Shown: positions 8,845-18,234 of the stretch, one piece after another | Position numbering within the stretch: position 1 is the first letter of the stretch | Layout of the letters: every line of letters begins with the position of its first letter | Source: Desulfogranum marinum | GTDB taxonomy: Bacteria; Desulfobacterota; Desulfobulbia; Desulfobulbales; Desulfobulbaceae | DNA length: 64,000 nt | Assembly: GCF_016918565.1 (NCBI RefSeq) | Contig: NZ_JAFFQD010000006.1 | Coordinates: forward strand, 1 to 64,000 | Reading direction: 5' to 3' | The notes under the pieces: model-generated | The model's database searches: none | Told to the model about the DNA's origin: nothing | The model's input: the letters and a program-made list of their open reading frames with translations, nothing else | Translations under genes and position numbers: made by a program

Positions 8845-9863
8845 TGGAACAACTTATCCTTGATAACATATCAGCAGGATATAGAGGCCGGCCGGTTATC
8901 AAAGAACTGTCCCTGGCGGTACAAGAAGGAGAGATGGTTGCCATTCTTGGTCCCAGCGGCGAAGGCAAAACCACTATTTTAAAAACAATTGCCGGTCTCC
9001 TTCCGCCCCTCGGAGGCCACATCCTGATCAACGGCCTGGAGGTAAACAGGATTGCAGCTGAAAAAAGGGATGTGGTGCTGGTTTTTCAAAAACCACTCCT
9101 GTTTCCTTTTCTCAATGTGCACGACAACATAGGATTTGGCCTTCGTATGCAGGGCATACGCAGCAAACAGAGTGCAATGCAGATTGCAGAGATGGTAGAG
9201 CTTACAGGACTTAAAGGTCTGGAACGGCGAAAAGTGCATCAACTTTCCGGAGGGCAGCAGCAGCGTGTTGCTCTTGCCAGGGGGTTGGTCCTGCGGCCGT
9301 CGATCCTGCTTCTGGACGAGCCTCTTTCAAACCTGGATGCCGATCTTCGCCACCAGATGCGAGAGTTAATCCAACACATCCGCCAACAAACCGGAATTAC
9401 CACCTTGTTTGTTACCCATGACCAGAGTGAAGCGCTCATGCTCAGTGATAGGATAGCACTCTTACTTCAGGGAAGGCTCCGCCAGCTCGGCACGCCCCAT
9501 GAGCTGTTTTATCAGCCACAGGATACCGAGGTCGCTTCCTTTTTCGGCTGCCCCAACCTGCTGAAAGGAACAATCCAAGACAATATATTTTCATCCTGCG
9601 AGATACACGTTCCGGTCATTTCTGCAAACCACGACCAGTGTACGGCCATCATCCGCCCGGAACAAATCAACCTTGCTCCGGACGGTTGTCCTGATGCCGT
9701 AAAGGGCACAGTCACATCGATCAGTTTTGAGGGAGTCTACACCCGGCTGGCAATTGAGACATCATCCTGTGAGCTCACGGTTTTCTCCAGCAGCAATCAA
9801 TACAGCAGAGGTGAGCAGGTATACCTTTCCATTCCGTCCTCGGCAGTGCATATTATTGCATAA
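8844..9863 (+). CDS. ABC transporter ATP-binding protein (YnjD/PotA-like)
   Basis: A 339-residue ATPase energising the importer. Walker A is GPSGEGKTT (about residue 36), the ABC signature is LSGGQQQRVALARG, Walker B is ILLLDEPLSN and the switch histidine lies in TLFVTHDQSEA. A C-terminal beta-rich domain of about 100 residues (CTAIIRPEQINL onward) is of the TOBE type, common in spermidine, iron and thiamine systems. The ATG at 8844 is used rather than the TTG three bases earlier because it overlaps the upstream stop as TGATG. Confidence 0.92.
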   Translation: MEQLILDNISAGYRGRPVIKELSLAVQEGEMVAILGPSGEGKTTILKTIAGLLPPLGGHILINGLEVNRIAAEKRDVVLVFQKPLLFPFLNVHDNIGFGLRMQGIRSKQSAMQIAEMVELTGLKGLERRKVHQLSGGQQQRVALARGLVLRPSILLLDEPLSNLDADLRHQMRELIQHIRQQTGITTLFVTHDQSEALMLSDRIALLLQGRLRQLGTPHELFYQPQDTEVASFFGCPNLLKGTIQDNIFSSCEIHVPVISANHDQCTAIIRPEQINLAPDGCPDAVKGTVTSISFEGVYTRLAIETSSCELTVFSSSNQYSRGEQVYLSIPSSAVHIIA

Positions 9864-10016
9864 GCGCAACGCCCTCCAAGGTAAGCGACAATTGCGGATA
9901 AACGACGCATCCGTTAGTTGCCTATATTTATTGCCAACCGACTGAAGAAAATCATGCCGGCTGCAATGACCTTTGGTGAAATCAGCTCGGATTTCTCTTC
10001 AAATGAGAATTTCGGG

Positions 10017-10847
10017 TTAGGGTTTGCAGCCTTGGACAAGGTTTTCGTTGATCATATCGATAACCTCGGGCAATTCTTCCATGGTGTTTATGACAAAATG
10101 GGCTCCCGCCTTAAAGAGGCTTTCACGGGCCTTAGCCAGACGCATTGCATACGCCTTCGGATCAAGGGCCTCAACCTCCTCTTCGGTGAGTCCCATCTGG
10201 TTGCCGGTAGCGGCTACACCAACGGACCAAACCCCGGCATTGAGCGCTGTTTCCATATCAACCGGAGTGTCCCCTACATTAACCACAGCTTCAACCGGAT
10301 AGACGCCAAGTTCCTGCATGGCCTGGTAAATCATCCAGGGAGCTGGACGGCCCGCCGGTACATTGGAAGCACAGGTAGTGAAATCGGGACAGTAGCCCTC
10401 CTTTGCCGCGCATTCCGCAACTATATCGGCAGCCTCAGTAAAATAACCGGTCGAGCCGGCTATCTTGATGCCTTCACTGCGCAATGCCTCGATGGAGTTG
10501 ACCACACCAGGCAGCAACGTGCTCTTTGCAGCAATGGAATCGAGCAGCAGTTTGGAAAAATTTTCGAACATGGCATCGATATCTGCGTCAGTTACCTCTC
10601 TTTTATGCACGTTGCGCCACGCTTGTTTTACCTCATCAAGTTCGGTAACCGCCTTTATATGGGCCCACTTCTCCATCCCCATGGGCCCCCGGGCGGATTC
10701 CATGCTCACGGCAACACCCATATCCTTAAATCCTTGGACAAAGGCACGAATCGGGGCCTGACAGCCGTAATCCACCACGGTTCCCGCCCAGTCAAAAACG
10801 ACCAGCTTAACGTTACCGATATATGAACGCGTATACTGAAACTCCAT
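10017..10847 (-). CDS. phnX: phosphonoacetaldehyde hydrolase
   Basis: A 276-residue HAD-superfamily enzyme that cleaves the C-P bond of phosphonoacetaldehyde to acetaldehyde and phosphate. The nucleophile motif is FDWAGTVVDYG, the PhnX-specific variant of HAD motif I. The Schiff-base lysine expected in the cap lies in the GPMGMEKWAHI stretch. Motif II/III are visible at AGSTGYFTEA and VNVGDTPVDMETALNAG. It ends a minus-strand run behind the flavoprotein gene (21-nt gap) and is convergent with the ABC importer. No phnW transaminase gene is present, so the source of phosphonoacetaldehyde is open. Confidence 0.95.
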   Translation of the reverse strand: MEFQYTRSYIGNVKLVVFDWAGTVVDYGCQAPIRAFVQGFKDMGVAVSMESARGPMGMEKWAHIKAVTELDEVKQAWRNVHKREVTDADIDAMFENFSKLLLDSIAAKSTLLPGVVNSIEALRSEGIKIAGSTGYFTEAADIVAECAAKEGYCPDFTTCASNVPAGRPAPWMIYQAMQELGVYPVEAVVNVGDTPVDMETALNAGVWSVGVAATGNQMGLTEEEVEALDPKAYAMRLAKARESLFKAGAHFVINTMEELPEVIDMINENLVQGCKP

Positions 10848-10868
10848 CTCTTCTCCTGTTGTTGATTC

Positions 10869-12446
10869 TCAGAGGCTTGCCACATACTTTTCAACAGCCT
10901 TGATAGCATCAGCTGCCGAACTGGTAATACCGCCCGTATAGCCTGCCCCTTCACCGATCGGGTAGAGGTTTTTTACATTTTCCGATTCATACTTTTTGTT
11001 GCGCGTAATGCGAACAGGAGAGGAAGTGCGGGTTTCCGCACCAATTAATATGGCCTGATCGGATACAAACAAGGGAACCTCTTGTTTCCATTTCGTGAAT
11101 GCTGCCACCAATTGGTCGGCCACGAATGCCGGAACAATTTCTCGCATATCAGCAGCCACAACTCCCATTTTAAAAGAAGTTTCCTGTAAACCGGCAGAAC
11201 GGGACTCGCCTAAAAAATCCATCAAATTCTGCGCCGGTGATTTCCACATCTCCCCACCTGCTCTAAAAGCGTTTTGCTCGATTTCCTGTTGAAACTCCAA
11301 CCCTGCCAAAGGATTGGTTGACGGGTAATCGTCGGTATGACAACCGACTACCAACGCCGCATTGGAAAATGGTGATGACCGCTGTGAATAACTCATTCCG
11401 TTGACGACTATCATGCCACTACTGGATGAGGCATTGACGACCTCACCTCCAGGGCACATGCAGAAGGTATATACTCCTCTACGGATTGTTCGATTGGTAT
11501 AGTTTAGAGAATAGGTGGCTGCCCCTATTTTTTTATTGTCCTTGTATTTATTCCCGTATCGCATGAGATTGATTGTTTCAACAGGATGCTCTATCCGCAC
11601 CCCGACAGAAATAGGTTTCTGCTCAAGAGCAACGTTACGCGCATGCAGCATCTTGTATGTATCGCGCGCTGAATGTCCAAGAGCGATATAGATGGTTGAA
11701 GAAAGATAGTCTTTCGTATCATTTATCCGTACCCCGTTTGCCACACCTTCCGAGATAAGGAGGTCCGTCATTTTTGCGCTATAGTGTATCTCACCGCCTC
11801 TATCCTGGATATAGCGCCTGATATTTCGCACGATCTTACACAACACATCAGTGCCCAAATGGGGTTTACTGATATACTCAATCTCCTCTGGTGCACCAAA
11901 CTTGACAAAGGTTCGTAGTACCCTGTTGATATAACTCGTATTATTATTTCTCCGGGAAAAGAGCTTTCCGTCCGAATATGAGCCGGCACCGCCTTCCCCA
12001 AACTGAATGTTTGACTCGGTGTTGATCTCTCTTTCCCTGATAAACCTTTGCACGTCAACGGAGCGTTCTTCTATTTTTTTCCCCCGCTCAAATATTATTG
12101 GTTGAATCCCATGTGCAATAAATTCAAGAGCGGCAAACATCCCGGCAGGCCCAAAACCAACGATAAGAGGTCTATCCTTAAGGATGGGTGTGTTTCTCTC
12201 TGCTTCTACGCCTTTCGTGTACTCAGGAAATTTTTGTTTGTTTGCAAAGTCTGCAGGGACACTCACAACCAGCGTAATCTTATAATAAAACTGTTCTGTA
12301 TTCTTAATTTCGAGGGATTTACTCAAAATTTTAACAACCGTGAGACGACCTGGATCGATTTGCAACTCTTTGGATGCAGCGTTGAGATATTCGCCCATTG
12401 CATCTATTTCAATGGGAATAAAAATATTATTGACTATGAGATCCAA
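10869..12446 (-). CDS. COG2509-type FAD-dependent dehydrogenase
   Basis: A 525-residue flavoprotein. After an N-terminal domain of about 90 residues comes the FAD-binding signature PLIVGFGPAGMFAALEFIAHG, then FGEGGAGSYSDGKL, typical of the uncharacterised COG2509 group of NAD(P)/FAD-dependent dehydrogenases. A second conserved part, RRGVYTFCMCPGGEVV, and the C-terminal FAD-contact block YPIGEGAGYTGGITSSAADA are also present. It is soluble. Its gene lies 21 nt upstream of phnX on the same strand, but a part in phosphonate metabolism is only a guess, since this family is widespread in other contexts. Confidence 0.8.
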   Translation of the reverse strand: MDLIVNNIFIPIEIDAMGEYLNAASKELQIDPGRLTVVKILSKSLEIKNTEQFYYKITLVVSVPADFANKQKFPEYTKGVEAERNTPILKDRPLIVGFGPAGMFAALEFIAHGIQPIIFERGKKIEERSVDVQRFIREREINTESNIQFGEGGAGSYSDGKLFSRRNNNTSYINRVLRTFVKFGAPEEIEYISKPHLGTDVLCKIVRNIRRYIQDRGGEIHYSAKMTDLLISEGVANGVRINDTKDYLSSTIYIALGHSARDTYKMLHARNVALEQKPISVGVRIEHPVETINLMRYGNKYKDNKKIGAATYSLNYTNRTIRRGVYTFCMCPGGEVVNASSSSGMIVVNGMSYSQRSSPFSNAALVVGCHTDDYPSTNPLAGLEFQQEIEQNAFRAGGEMWKSPAQNLMDFLGESRSAGLQETSFKMGVVAADMREIVPAFVADQLVAAFTKWKQEVPLFVSDQAILIGAETRTSSPVRITRNKKYESENVKNLYPIGEGAGYTGGITSSAADAIKAVEKYVASL

Positions 12447-12519
12447 AAATTACTCCCTGTATACGTTCTTCACTGTAAAAACTGAGATTTGCGCCGTCGC
12501 TCTTCTCTTCAATGCTTGC

Positions 12520-13194
12520 TCAGCATTTGGCCGCAAGCCAGATTGTATGCCTGCTGCCTTTCCCTGACTTCCGAGCCCGCACTGCGACGGTTTCCGTCTG
12601 GAATTGACACTGGTTGAGGCGACGGGTGAAGTGTTCGTCTGCCCCAGAAGACCATATGGATAAAATCCCGCCTGGACGAAGGGCTCTGAATGCTTTCTGC
12701 AAACCACCCATACCATAGATTCGATCATTGGCCTGCCGGGTAAGTCCATCAGGACCGTTATCAACATCAAGCAGTATGGCGTCCCAGGTGGATTTTTTGC
12801 TGCTGATAATTGCCGCCACATCTTCTTCCAAAACTGAGACTCGACCATCATCCAAGGGGTTTCCGGCCAAGTGCCCCAAATGTTCCCGGTTCCACCTGAC
12901 CACAGCCGGAATCAATTCCACTACGGTAACAAGAGAATCAGCCTCTGAATACTGGAGCGCCGCTGCCAAAGTATACCCCATGCCAAGGCCACCGATCAGA
13001 ATACGGTGCTGTTTTTTTCGCGCAATGCGGTTACACGTCAGTTCAGCCAATGCATCTTCAGACCCATGGAGGCGACTGTTCATAAGTTCGGTGGTATCGG
13101 TGCGGATCGAAAATTCTGTGCCACGCTTGCGCAGAATAACTTCTCCCTCACCTCCCGGAACGTCCGCCCGATCGATTTCTTCCCAGCGAATCAC
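12520..13194 (-). CDS. spermidine-synthase-like SAM-dependent methyltransferase
   Basis: A 224-residue protein of the spermine/spermidine-synthase fold. It has the nucleotide-binding glycine loop ILIGGLGMGYTLAAAL, an acidic strand end VTVVELIPAVVRWN, and DAILLDVDNGPDGL where polyamine synthases hold the catalytic aspartate. The usual N-terminal beta-domain is short. The lack of a clear GGGDG loop suggests it may not be a true polyamine synthase, so it is described only at family level. It is the first gene of the minus-strand run leading to the flavoprotein and phnX. Confidence 0.72.
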   Translation of the reverse strand: MIRWEEIDRADVPGGEGEVILRKRGTEFSIRTDTTELMNSRLHGSEDALAELTCNRIARKKQHRILIGGLGMGYTLAAALQYSEADSLVTVVELIPAVVRWNREHLGHLAGNPLDDGRVSVLEEDVAAIISSKKSTWDAILLDVDNGPDGLTRQANDRIYGMGGLQKAFRALRPGGILSIWSSGADEHFTRRLNQCQFQTETVAVRARKSGKGSRHTIWLAAKC

Positions 13195-13823
13195 GCTCTA
13201 CACTCCAACGAACCTGGCCAACAGGTTCTTATCCTAACGTTTTCCAGCATTCTCACATCTCTCATATCTATGGGCCCTTACTCTACGAATGCCAGACTCA
13301 AAAGGCATCCACCGTTTACCGAGATTGCTTCCAGCTCGATTCATCCCGACAAGGTAGGCTATTTATTTTTTCATTGCTCTCTCAAACCTACTTTCAAGCA
13401 TAACTCCACTTTTTCGAAATCGATATAAAACTCCATAATATAAAGCTCCATGCTGTTTATATCCTTTTCTTCGAAAATAAAAGAAAGCCTTTTTGCAAAG
13501 GTTACTGCCGCGTTGCAAGCTTTATAGAACCAGTTTACACCATGACCACCTATAGGCCTTTGCGGTGGCAAACCTGATATTCGAAAATTTATTCCAACCA
13601 CCTTTCGTGATGCCAAAATGGCCATCGCTCTAAGCGACTAGAACAGCCATGGGTTTATGGAGCTGTAGCATGCAGTATGCTCAAAAAATGGAATGCAAAG
13701 AAATTAAGAGGTTTATAGTCATAAGTATAATGTAAAAAAAAGCTATATTTCTCTTTGCCGTTCGAGGGTCACATTGTAAAATCAGAATAAAAACAATATT
13801 CAACAAATTTTTCGCACGTCAAC
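13195..13823. other. 630-bp degenerate intergenic region
   Basis: No convincing gene. A minus-strand open frame at 13371-13625 has atypical composition and no recognisable family. The region runs into the HD-GYP fragment at 13824, so it may be a decaying locus. Confidence 0.45.
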
Positions 13824-14084
13824 CATCATGAGAAGTGGGATGGTTCCGGATACCCATACGGCTTAGCCGGAGAGAAGATCCCTCTGCCTGGCAGATTGAT
13901 GGCTGTTGCCGACGTATATGACGCCCTGATTTCTAAACGTGTGCACAAAGGGAGCATGACACACGCTGAATCGGCAGCCTATATTCTCGACGCCAGCGGC
14001 AGCCATTTTGATCCGGTTATAGTTGATGCATTCACCAATCTGGAAGCAGCTTTTTCGGATATCGCTACTGAATACAGTGACTGA
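13824..14084 (+). pseudogene. C-terminal fragment of an HD-GYP phosphodiesterase
   Basis: The frame reads [20 protein letters not shown] and then [11 protein letters not shown], the signature of the HD-GYP domain that hydrolyses cyclic di-GMP, and continues to a natural stop after ATEYSD. There is no start codon or upstream half: the catalytic HD pair and the rest of the domain are missing. Just upstream, GCACGTCAA encodes the expected residues before HHEK but in another frame, consistent with a single-base shift. This is the remnant of an RpfG-type regulator, no longer functional. Confidence 0.75.
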
Positions 14085-14243
14085 TAAGTGAGAATCAAGC
14101 GGTTGCATTGAAAAGAGCAATATGAAGTTTTTCATCATGCCCAAAAAAATGACTGTTTTTCATGGGTAATCAGATATTATTTTGGACGCTGCTCATTTTT
14201 GGCTCACGGATCCAACCTGTTTACAAGCTCCCCTACTGCATGC

Positions 14244-14297
14244 AAAAAATCCCCCTTTCCTGATCAAAAGAGAAAACCGGAAAGGGGGATTTTTTTA
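14244..14297 (-). terminator. strong bidirectional terminator downstream of ggt
   Basis: AAAAAATCCCCCTTTCC and GGAAAGGGGGATTTTTT form a long G/C-cored hairpin with an 18-nt loop, with T-runs on both strands. It would end ggt transcription on the minus strand and anything coming from the HD-GYP remnant on the plus strand. Confidence 0.85.
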
Positions 14298-14315
14298 TAC
14301 AAATAAACAATACTT

Positions 14316-16145
14316 TTACCGTCCTCCGACGGTCCCATCCCGTCGTTTATCAGCACCGCCAATAAGCAGTGTTGTTATGTTCCAAGACGGCTGTTTGCTG
14401 CTGCTCTTTACCCATTGAAATTCTTTGCGTTGAATGATCGACAAACCACTTGTCAACGTATCTACCCTGACATCGTCATAGGAAAAATCCTTCCTAAGCT
14501 CTCTAGCCAAAGCCTCCGCATCATACCCCACAGTTACGCTTCCAATTGGTTCCTCAATCTGGGTATACGAAGAGTTTCGGTTGGTGTAATGCGGTACATT
14601 GATCGCTTGTTGTGGATCCATCCCGAAATCAAGCACATTGATGATGGACTGCGCGGTATAACCTATGATACGGGAGCCACCCGGGGAACCGGTTACGAGC
14701 TCTACTTTGCCATCTCTATTCAACACAATGGTCGGCGACATTGAGCTTCTTGGTCTTTTCCCAGGTTGCACACGGTTAGCAATGGGAACGCCCTCTTCAT
14801 CCTCTGGGGCAAAAGAAAAATCCGTCAGCTGATTATTCAACAGAAAACCTCTTACCATGACCCCGCTGCCAAACGAACTTTCAACAGAGGTAGTCATAGA
14901 CAGAGCGTTACCGTAACGATCCACAATGGAGATGTGGCTGGTGCCACTATCCTTAATGGTAGGATCTGCTCCATATGGGTCAAAGGATCCAGGAGGCGTT
15001 CCGGGATCCGCACTGCCCATGTCAGTCGATTGTATGAGTAACGAGCGTGCTCGCAAATATTCTTCATCAAGCATTCCTTCAATGGGTACGGTTACATAGT
15101 CGCTATCGCCAACGTACTTATTTCTATCTGCAAATGCGAGCCTACCTGCCTGGGCAAAAAGGTGGACCATTTGCGGTTCATGTACTGTATATCTTTCAAG
15201 ATCGAAGTTACTAAGAATACCCAGCATCTGCCCAACGGCAAGGCCACCTGAAGAAGGGGGTCCCATCCCGCAAACTTCGTAGCCATGATAGTCCATACAA
15301 ACCGGTTCACGTTCCACCACTTCATAACGAGCAAGGTCTCCCATGGTCATATCGCCTGGAATACGCAAGTCGCCCTGCACAGCGGAGGCAATATCAAAGG
15401 CCATTTTCCCATGATAAAAAGTGCCGGAGCCATGATTTGCCAGTTGCTGCATGGTGTTGGCGTACTCTTTATTCTGCATTACTGTTCCTGCCGGCTTTGC
15501 GGTACAGTCATCTGGATTAACGAAATAAGCAAAGGCTGCGGGATCACGGAAATAGATTCTATCCTTATCAAGGCAAGATGTGTTTTTCTGCAAGAGCTCT
15601 TCAACTTGAGAGCTGGTCCGCTTTGTTAACTTAAATCCTTTGCCGGCCAACTGTTGTGCAGGATGAAAGAGGCTCGGCCAGGGCAACCTGCCATACTTCG
15701 CATGCATGGTTTCCATGAGTTTTGGTACACCTGGCACCCCAATGGAAAGACCACTTTGCCATGCCGTATACCAGCTGAGTTTGTTTCCATCCGCATCGTA
15801 GAAACGCTTCTCCGTAGCCGCCAACGGGGCTTTTTCCCTTGCATCAAACGTGGTGAGCTTTTTCGATTTTGCATCATAGTACACAACAAATGCCCCCCCG
15901 CCAATTCCACTTGACTGCGACTCTACCAGTCCTAAAACTGTTTGCGCAACGATCATGGCATCGGCAGCGGTACCGCCTTTTTTCAGTATCTCCTCACCGG
16001 CAGCAGTTGCCAAAGGATTGGCGGTTACAATCATTTCCTTTGATTTGTAAACGGCTACAGGGAGTTCTGCCTCTTCTACCGCAAATACAGGTACCGTTAA
16101 AAAACCTATTAATCCAACTACAACCATCATTTTCCGCATAAACAT
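14316..16145 (-). CDS. ggt: gamma-glutamyltranspeptidase
   Basis: A 609-residue exported enzyme that cleaves glutathione and other gamma-glutamyl compounds in the periplasm. The start at 16145 is supported by GGAGG seven bases upstream; an ATG at 16175 lies before this site. A signal peptide follows (MMVVVGLIGFLTVPVFA). The autocatalytic cleavage site and nucleophilic threonine lie in DSGTSHISIVDRYGNA, with downstream TTSVESSFGSGVM, RPRSSMSPT and VTGSPGGSRII typical of the small subunit. The proenzyme would be cut before that threonine. The gene stands alone with a strong terminator. Confidence 0.96.
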   Translation of the reverse strand: MFMRKMMVVVGLIGFLTVPVFAVEEAELPVAVYKSKEMIVTANPLATAAGEEILKKGGTAADAMIVAQTVLGLVESQSSGIGGGAFVVYYDAKSKKLTTFDAREKAPLAATEKRFYDADGNKLSWYTAWQSGLSIGVPGVPKLMETMHAKYGRLPWPSLFHPAQQLAGKGFKLTKRTSSQVEELLQKNTSCLDKDRIYFRDPAAFAYFVNPDDCTAKPAGTVMQNKEYANTMQQLANHGSGTFYHGKMAFDIASAVQGDLRIPGDMTMGDLARYEVVEREPVCMDYHGYEVCGMGPPSSGGLAVGQMLGILSNFDLERYTVHEPQMVHLFAQAGRLAFADRNKYVGDSDYVTVPIEGMLDEEYLRARSLLIQSTDMGSADPGTPPGSFDPYGADPTIKDSGTSHISIVDRYGNALSMTTSVESSFGSGVMVRGFLLNNQLTDFSFAPEDEEGVPIANRVQPGKRPRSSMSPTIVLNRDGKVELVTGSPGGSRIIGYTAQSIINVLDFGMDPQQAINVPHYTNRNSSYTQIEEPIGSVTVGYDAEALARELRKDFSYDDVRVDTLTSGLSIIQRKEFQWVKSSSKQPSWNITTLLIGGADKRRDGTVGGR

Positions 16146-16260
16146 ATGTCCGCCTCCATTGGTTGAATGCTGCAAAATGTGTTGATTAAAAGGGGTTCAT
16201 GAGCGTTAATTGTGATACTATCCTGCTTTGCCTGATGGGTAGCATCGATTAAACAAGGTC

Positions 16261-16390
16261 ATACCTAAATCTTGCATGTCGATTTTACCGAATCTGCTTT
16301 GTTTGCGAACACTTGAAGTACTACAGTACGTCTGCGTGTACGCAGCCTCGCACCTTCGGCAAACTTGGCAGTTGCAGGATTTAGGTCATA
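16261..16390. repeat. nested palindromic element between ggt and the hemerythrin-GGDEF gene
   Basis: The ends ATACCTAAATCTTGCA and TGCAGGATTTAGGTCAT are imperfect inverted repeats 130 bp apart. Inside are a second inverted pair (TTTGCGAA at 16302, TTCGGCAAA ending 16363) and a compact hairpin CTGCGTGTACGCAG at 16332-16345. The nested dyads suggest a folded element such as a REP/MITE-like repeat. No second copy is in the window. Confidence 0.55.
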
Positions 16391-16844
16391 TTGTTTTTTA
16401 TATGAAAAAGGATCGGCCCCCGAAAAAGGGCTCAAATCGGGGATAAGCGAGTCAGGCTTTACGGGCGGAAAGGGTTGAGGCAAAGTGGTCAATCGGAGAA
16501 TACACTGGAACATGCGACCTCCTTACAGTTGAACAGGTGTAACTCACAGGCAACCCACGGAATCTATGCTTACCTCAACGTACAATGAGACAAAAAAAGC
16601 ATAGCATTAGCAAGATGCATCAAACACTACTGAACAGTTACAGCTCGGGGTAGAGCGACAACTTTTAGCTCTTAGTTGAAAGCTACCTTTAATCGTAACC
16701 CCATATTTTCCGATTAAAGATGCACCAAATTCAAATATGCAACAATAATCACTTCGATCTTGACCGAACAAAACGCGTACAACACGTTTTGTTTTCGCCT
16801 CCCTGCAAGGGGATATCAATAAAAAAAGTGGCACGCCTTCTTCA
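16391..16844. other. intergenic region without a recognised gene
   Basis: Short open frames occur, but none shows a recognisable domain, a good ribosome-binding site or a convincing composition. The region lies upstream of ggt on the minus strand and downstream of the hemerythrin-GGDEF gene. Confidence 0.4.
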
Positions 16845-17948
16845 TTACCTTGTCCTGACGCAATTCCTTCCATCTTTTTTGGCAATATAGACACCCTCAT
16901 CAGCAGCTTTTATAAGTGCCTCAATGTCTTTCATTTCAGCGCGTTTTACGGCAACACCTATACTGACAGATCCAGCCCAATAGCCCTTGCCGGCTGGGAC
17001 CTTAAGCGCAGCTACCTTCCTCCTAATCTGATTGGCAACATGCAGCCCCCCATCGAGATCGGTATTGGGGCAAATGGCAAAAAATTCGTCACCTCCCAAT
17101 CTGCACACAATATCATCACTTCGCACAGCGTCACGTAATTCGTTGGCAAGCTGCTGGAGAACATGATCACCGGCATCATGGCCATACGTATCATTAATAG
17201 TCTTAAAACCATCAGCATCTATCATAAGACAGGCCAACGGCTGATGGTTCGAAAGCGCTTCGTCCCACAACAAGCGCAGCTGCCTCATGGCAAATCGTCT
17301 GTTGGGGAGCTGGGTCAAAGGATCTGTAATAGATATGTGTTCCAGTGCTTCATTGGCTTTCAGCAGGTCACGCGTTTGTTCTGCTACCCGTATTTCCAAT
17401 GTTTGATTTAATTGGGAAAGCGCTTTATTTCGCTCAGAAACAAGAGCAAAAAGACCATTTAAAGCGGTTAGCAATGGTTCTGTCGACTTGCTGACAGCTC
17501 GTTTTTCTTTATTATACGCTTGTGCTGGATCGAAGCCCTCTTCAATGTTAGCGATCTGAAGAGCCATGTCGCGGTCTGTTCCCAGTATGTGGTAAGCAAG
17601 CCAATGGACAAGGTATTCAAACAGCGATCGATATCCTTTCTGGTTGCCTGGAGTAATCGAATTGGTAAAACCAGCAACATCAACAAAAAAATCATGGTGC
17701 TCAACAACATGAGGCGTAACATGTCTGGGATCAACATTATGTCCATGCATCAACTTTTCTTCGCATGCAAAATGAGTCTGAGCGTACTCAGCAAGTTCTT
17801 CCAGAATGCCACTGACGAACTTTTCATCAAGCACATTTTCAGTCACGGCCTCTCCGAACCTGTTTATAATAGCCACTAGGCACTGATGCTGCTCATCGAC
17901 ATCAGCAATGCCTAAAACAAATTGCGCTCCCCATTCAAATGATTCCAT
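16845..17948 (-). CDS. hemerythrin-GGDEF fusion diguanylate cyclase
   Basis: A 367-residue signalling protein. Residues 1-135 form a bacteriohemerythrin domain with the di-iron ligands in DVDEQHQCL, ACEEKLMHGHNVDPRHV with HVVEHHDFF, and HWLAYHILGTDRDM. A coiled-coil linker (ALVSERNKALSQLNQTLEIR) follows, then a GGDEF domain from about residue 215 (ITDPLTQLPNRRF, DADGFKTINDTYGHDAGD, RLGGDEFF). It should make cyclic di-GMP under control of oxygen or redox state sensed at the di-iron site. The ATG at 17948 (MESFEWGAQF) fits the start of hemerythrin domains better than an ATG 51 bases upstream. Confidence 0.92.
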   Translation of the reverse strand: MESFEWGAQFVLGIADVDEQHQCLVAIINRFGEAVTENVLDEKFVSGILEELAEYAQTHFACEEKLMHGHNVDPRHVTPHVVEHHDFFVDVAGFTNSITPGNQKGYRSLFEYLVHWLAYHILGTDRDMALQIANIEEGFDPAQAYNKEKRAVSKSTEPLLTALNGLFALVSERNKALSQLNQTLEIRVAEQTRDLLKANEALEHISITDPLTQLPNRRFAMRQLRLLWDEALSNHQPLACLMIDADGFKTINDTYGHDAGDHVLQQLANELRDAVRSDDIVCRLGGDEFFAICPNTDLDGGLHVANQIRRKVAALKVPAGKGYWAGSVSIGVAVKRAEMKDIEALIKAADEGVYIAKKDGRNCVRTR

Positions 17949-18234
17949 ACCCAAGACCACCTGCAGTCGATGAATAAAAACAACAAAATTGGACAGCAAC
18001 AGCAGGATACCCAGCTACTACGGCCTCCGTTCATTTAACACATAAGAATCTAACAATACCAGTCCCGCCACAGCGAAACAATTAGAATTCCATCATTATA
18101 CACCACAGGGGGCCAGATGTATATATACGTAAGGCGAAACATCATGGGAAGCATGCCTGCTCCCTCTTCCCCGGGAGTCCGGGTTATGGAACTATCATAG
18201 GTATATGATTGCTACCTCGACGAAGTCGAAGAGC

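Noticed and set aside
13371-13625. An 84-codon minus-strand frame in the degenerate region
   Set aside because: No recognisable motif; it lies in DNA that looks like a decayed locus.
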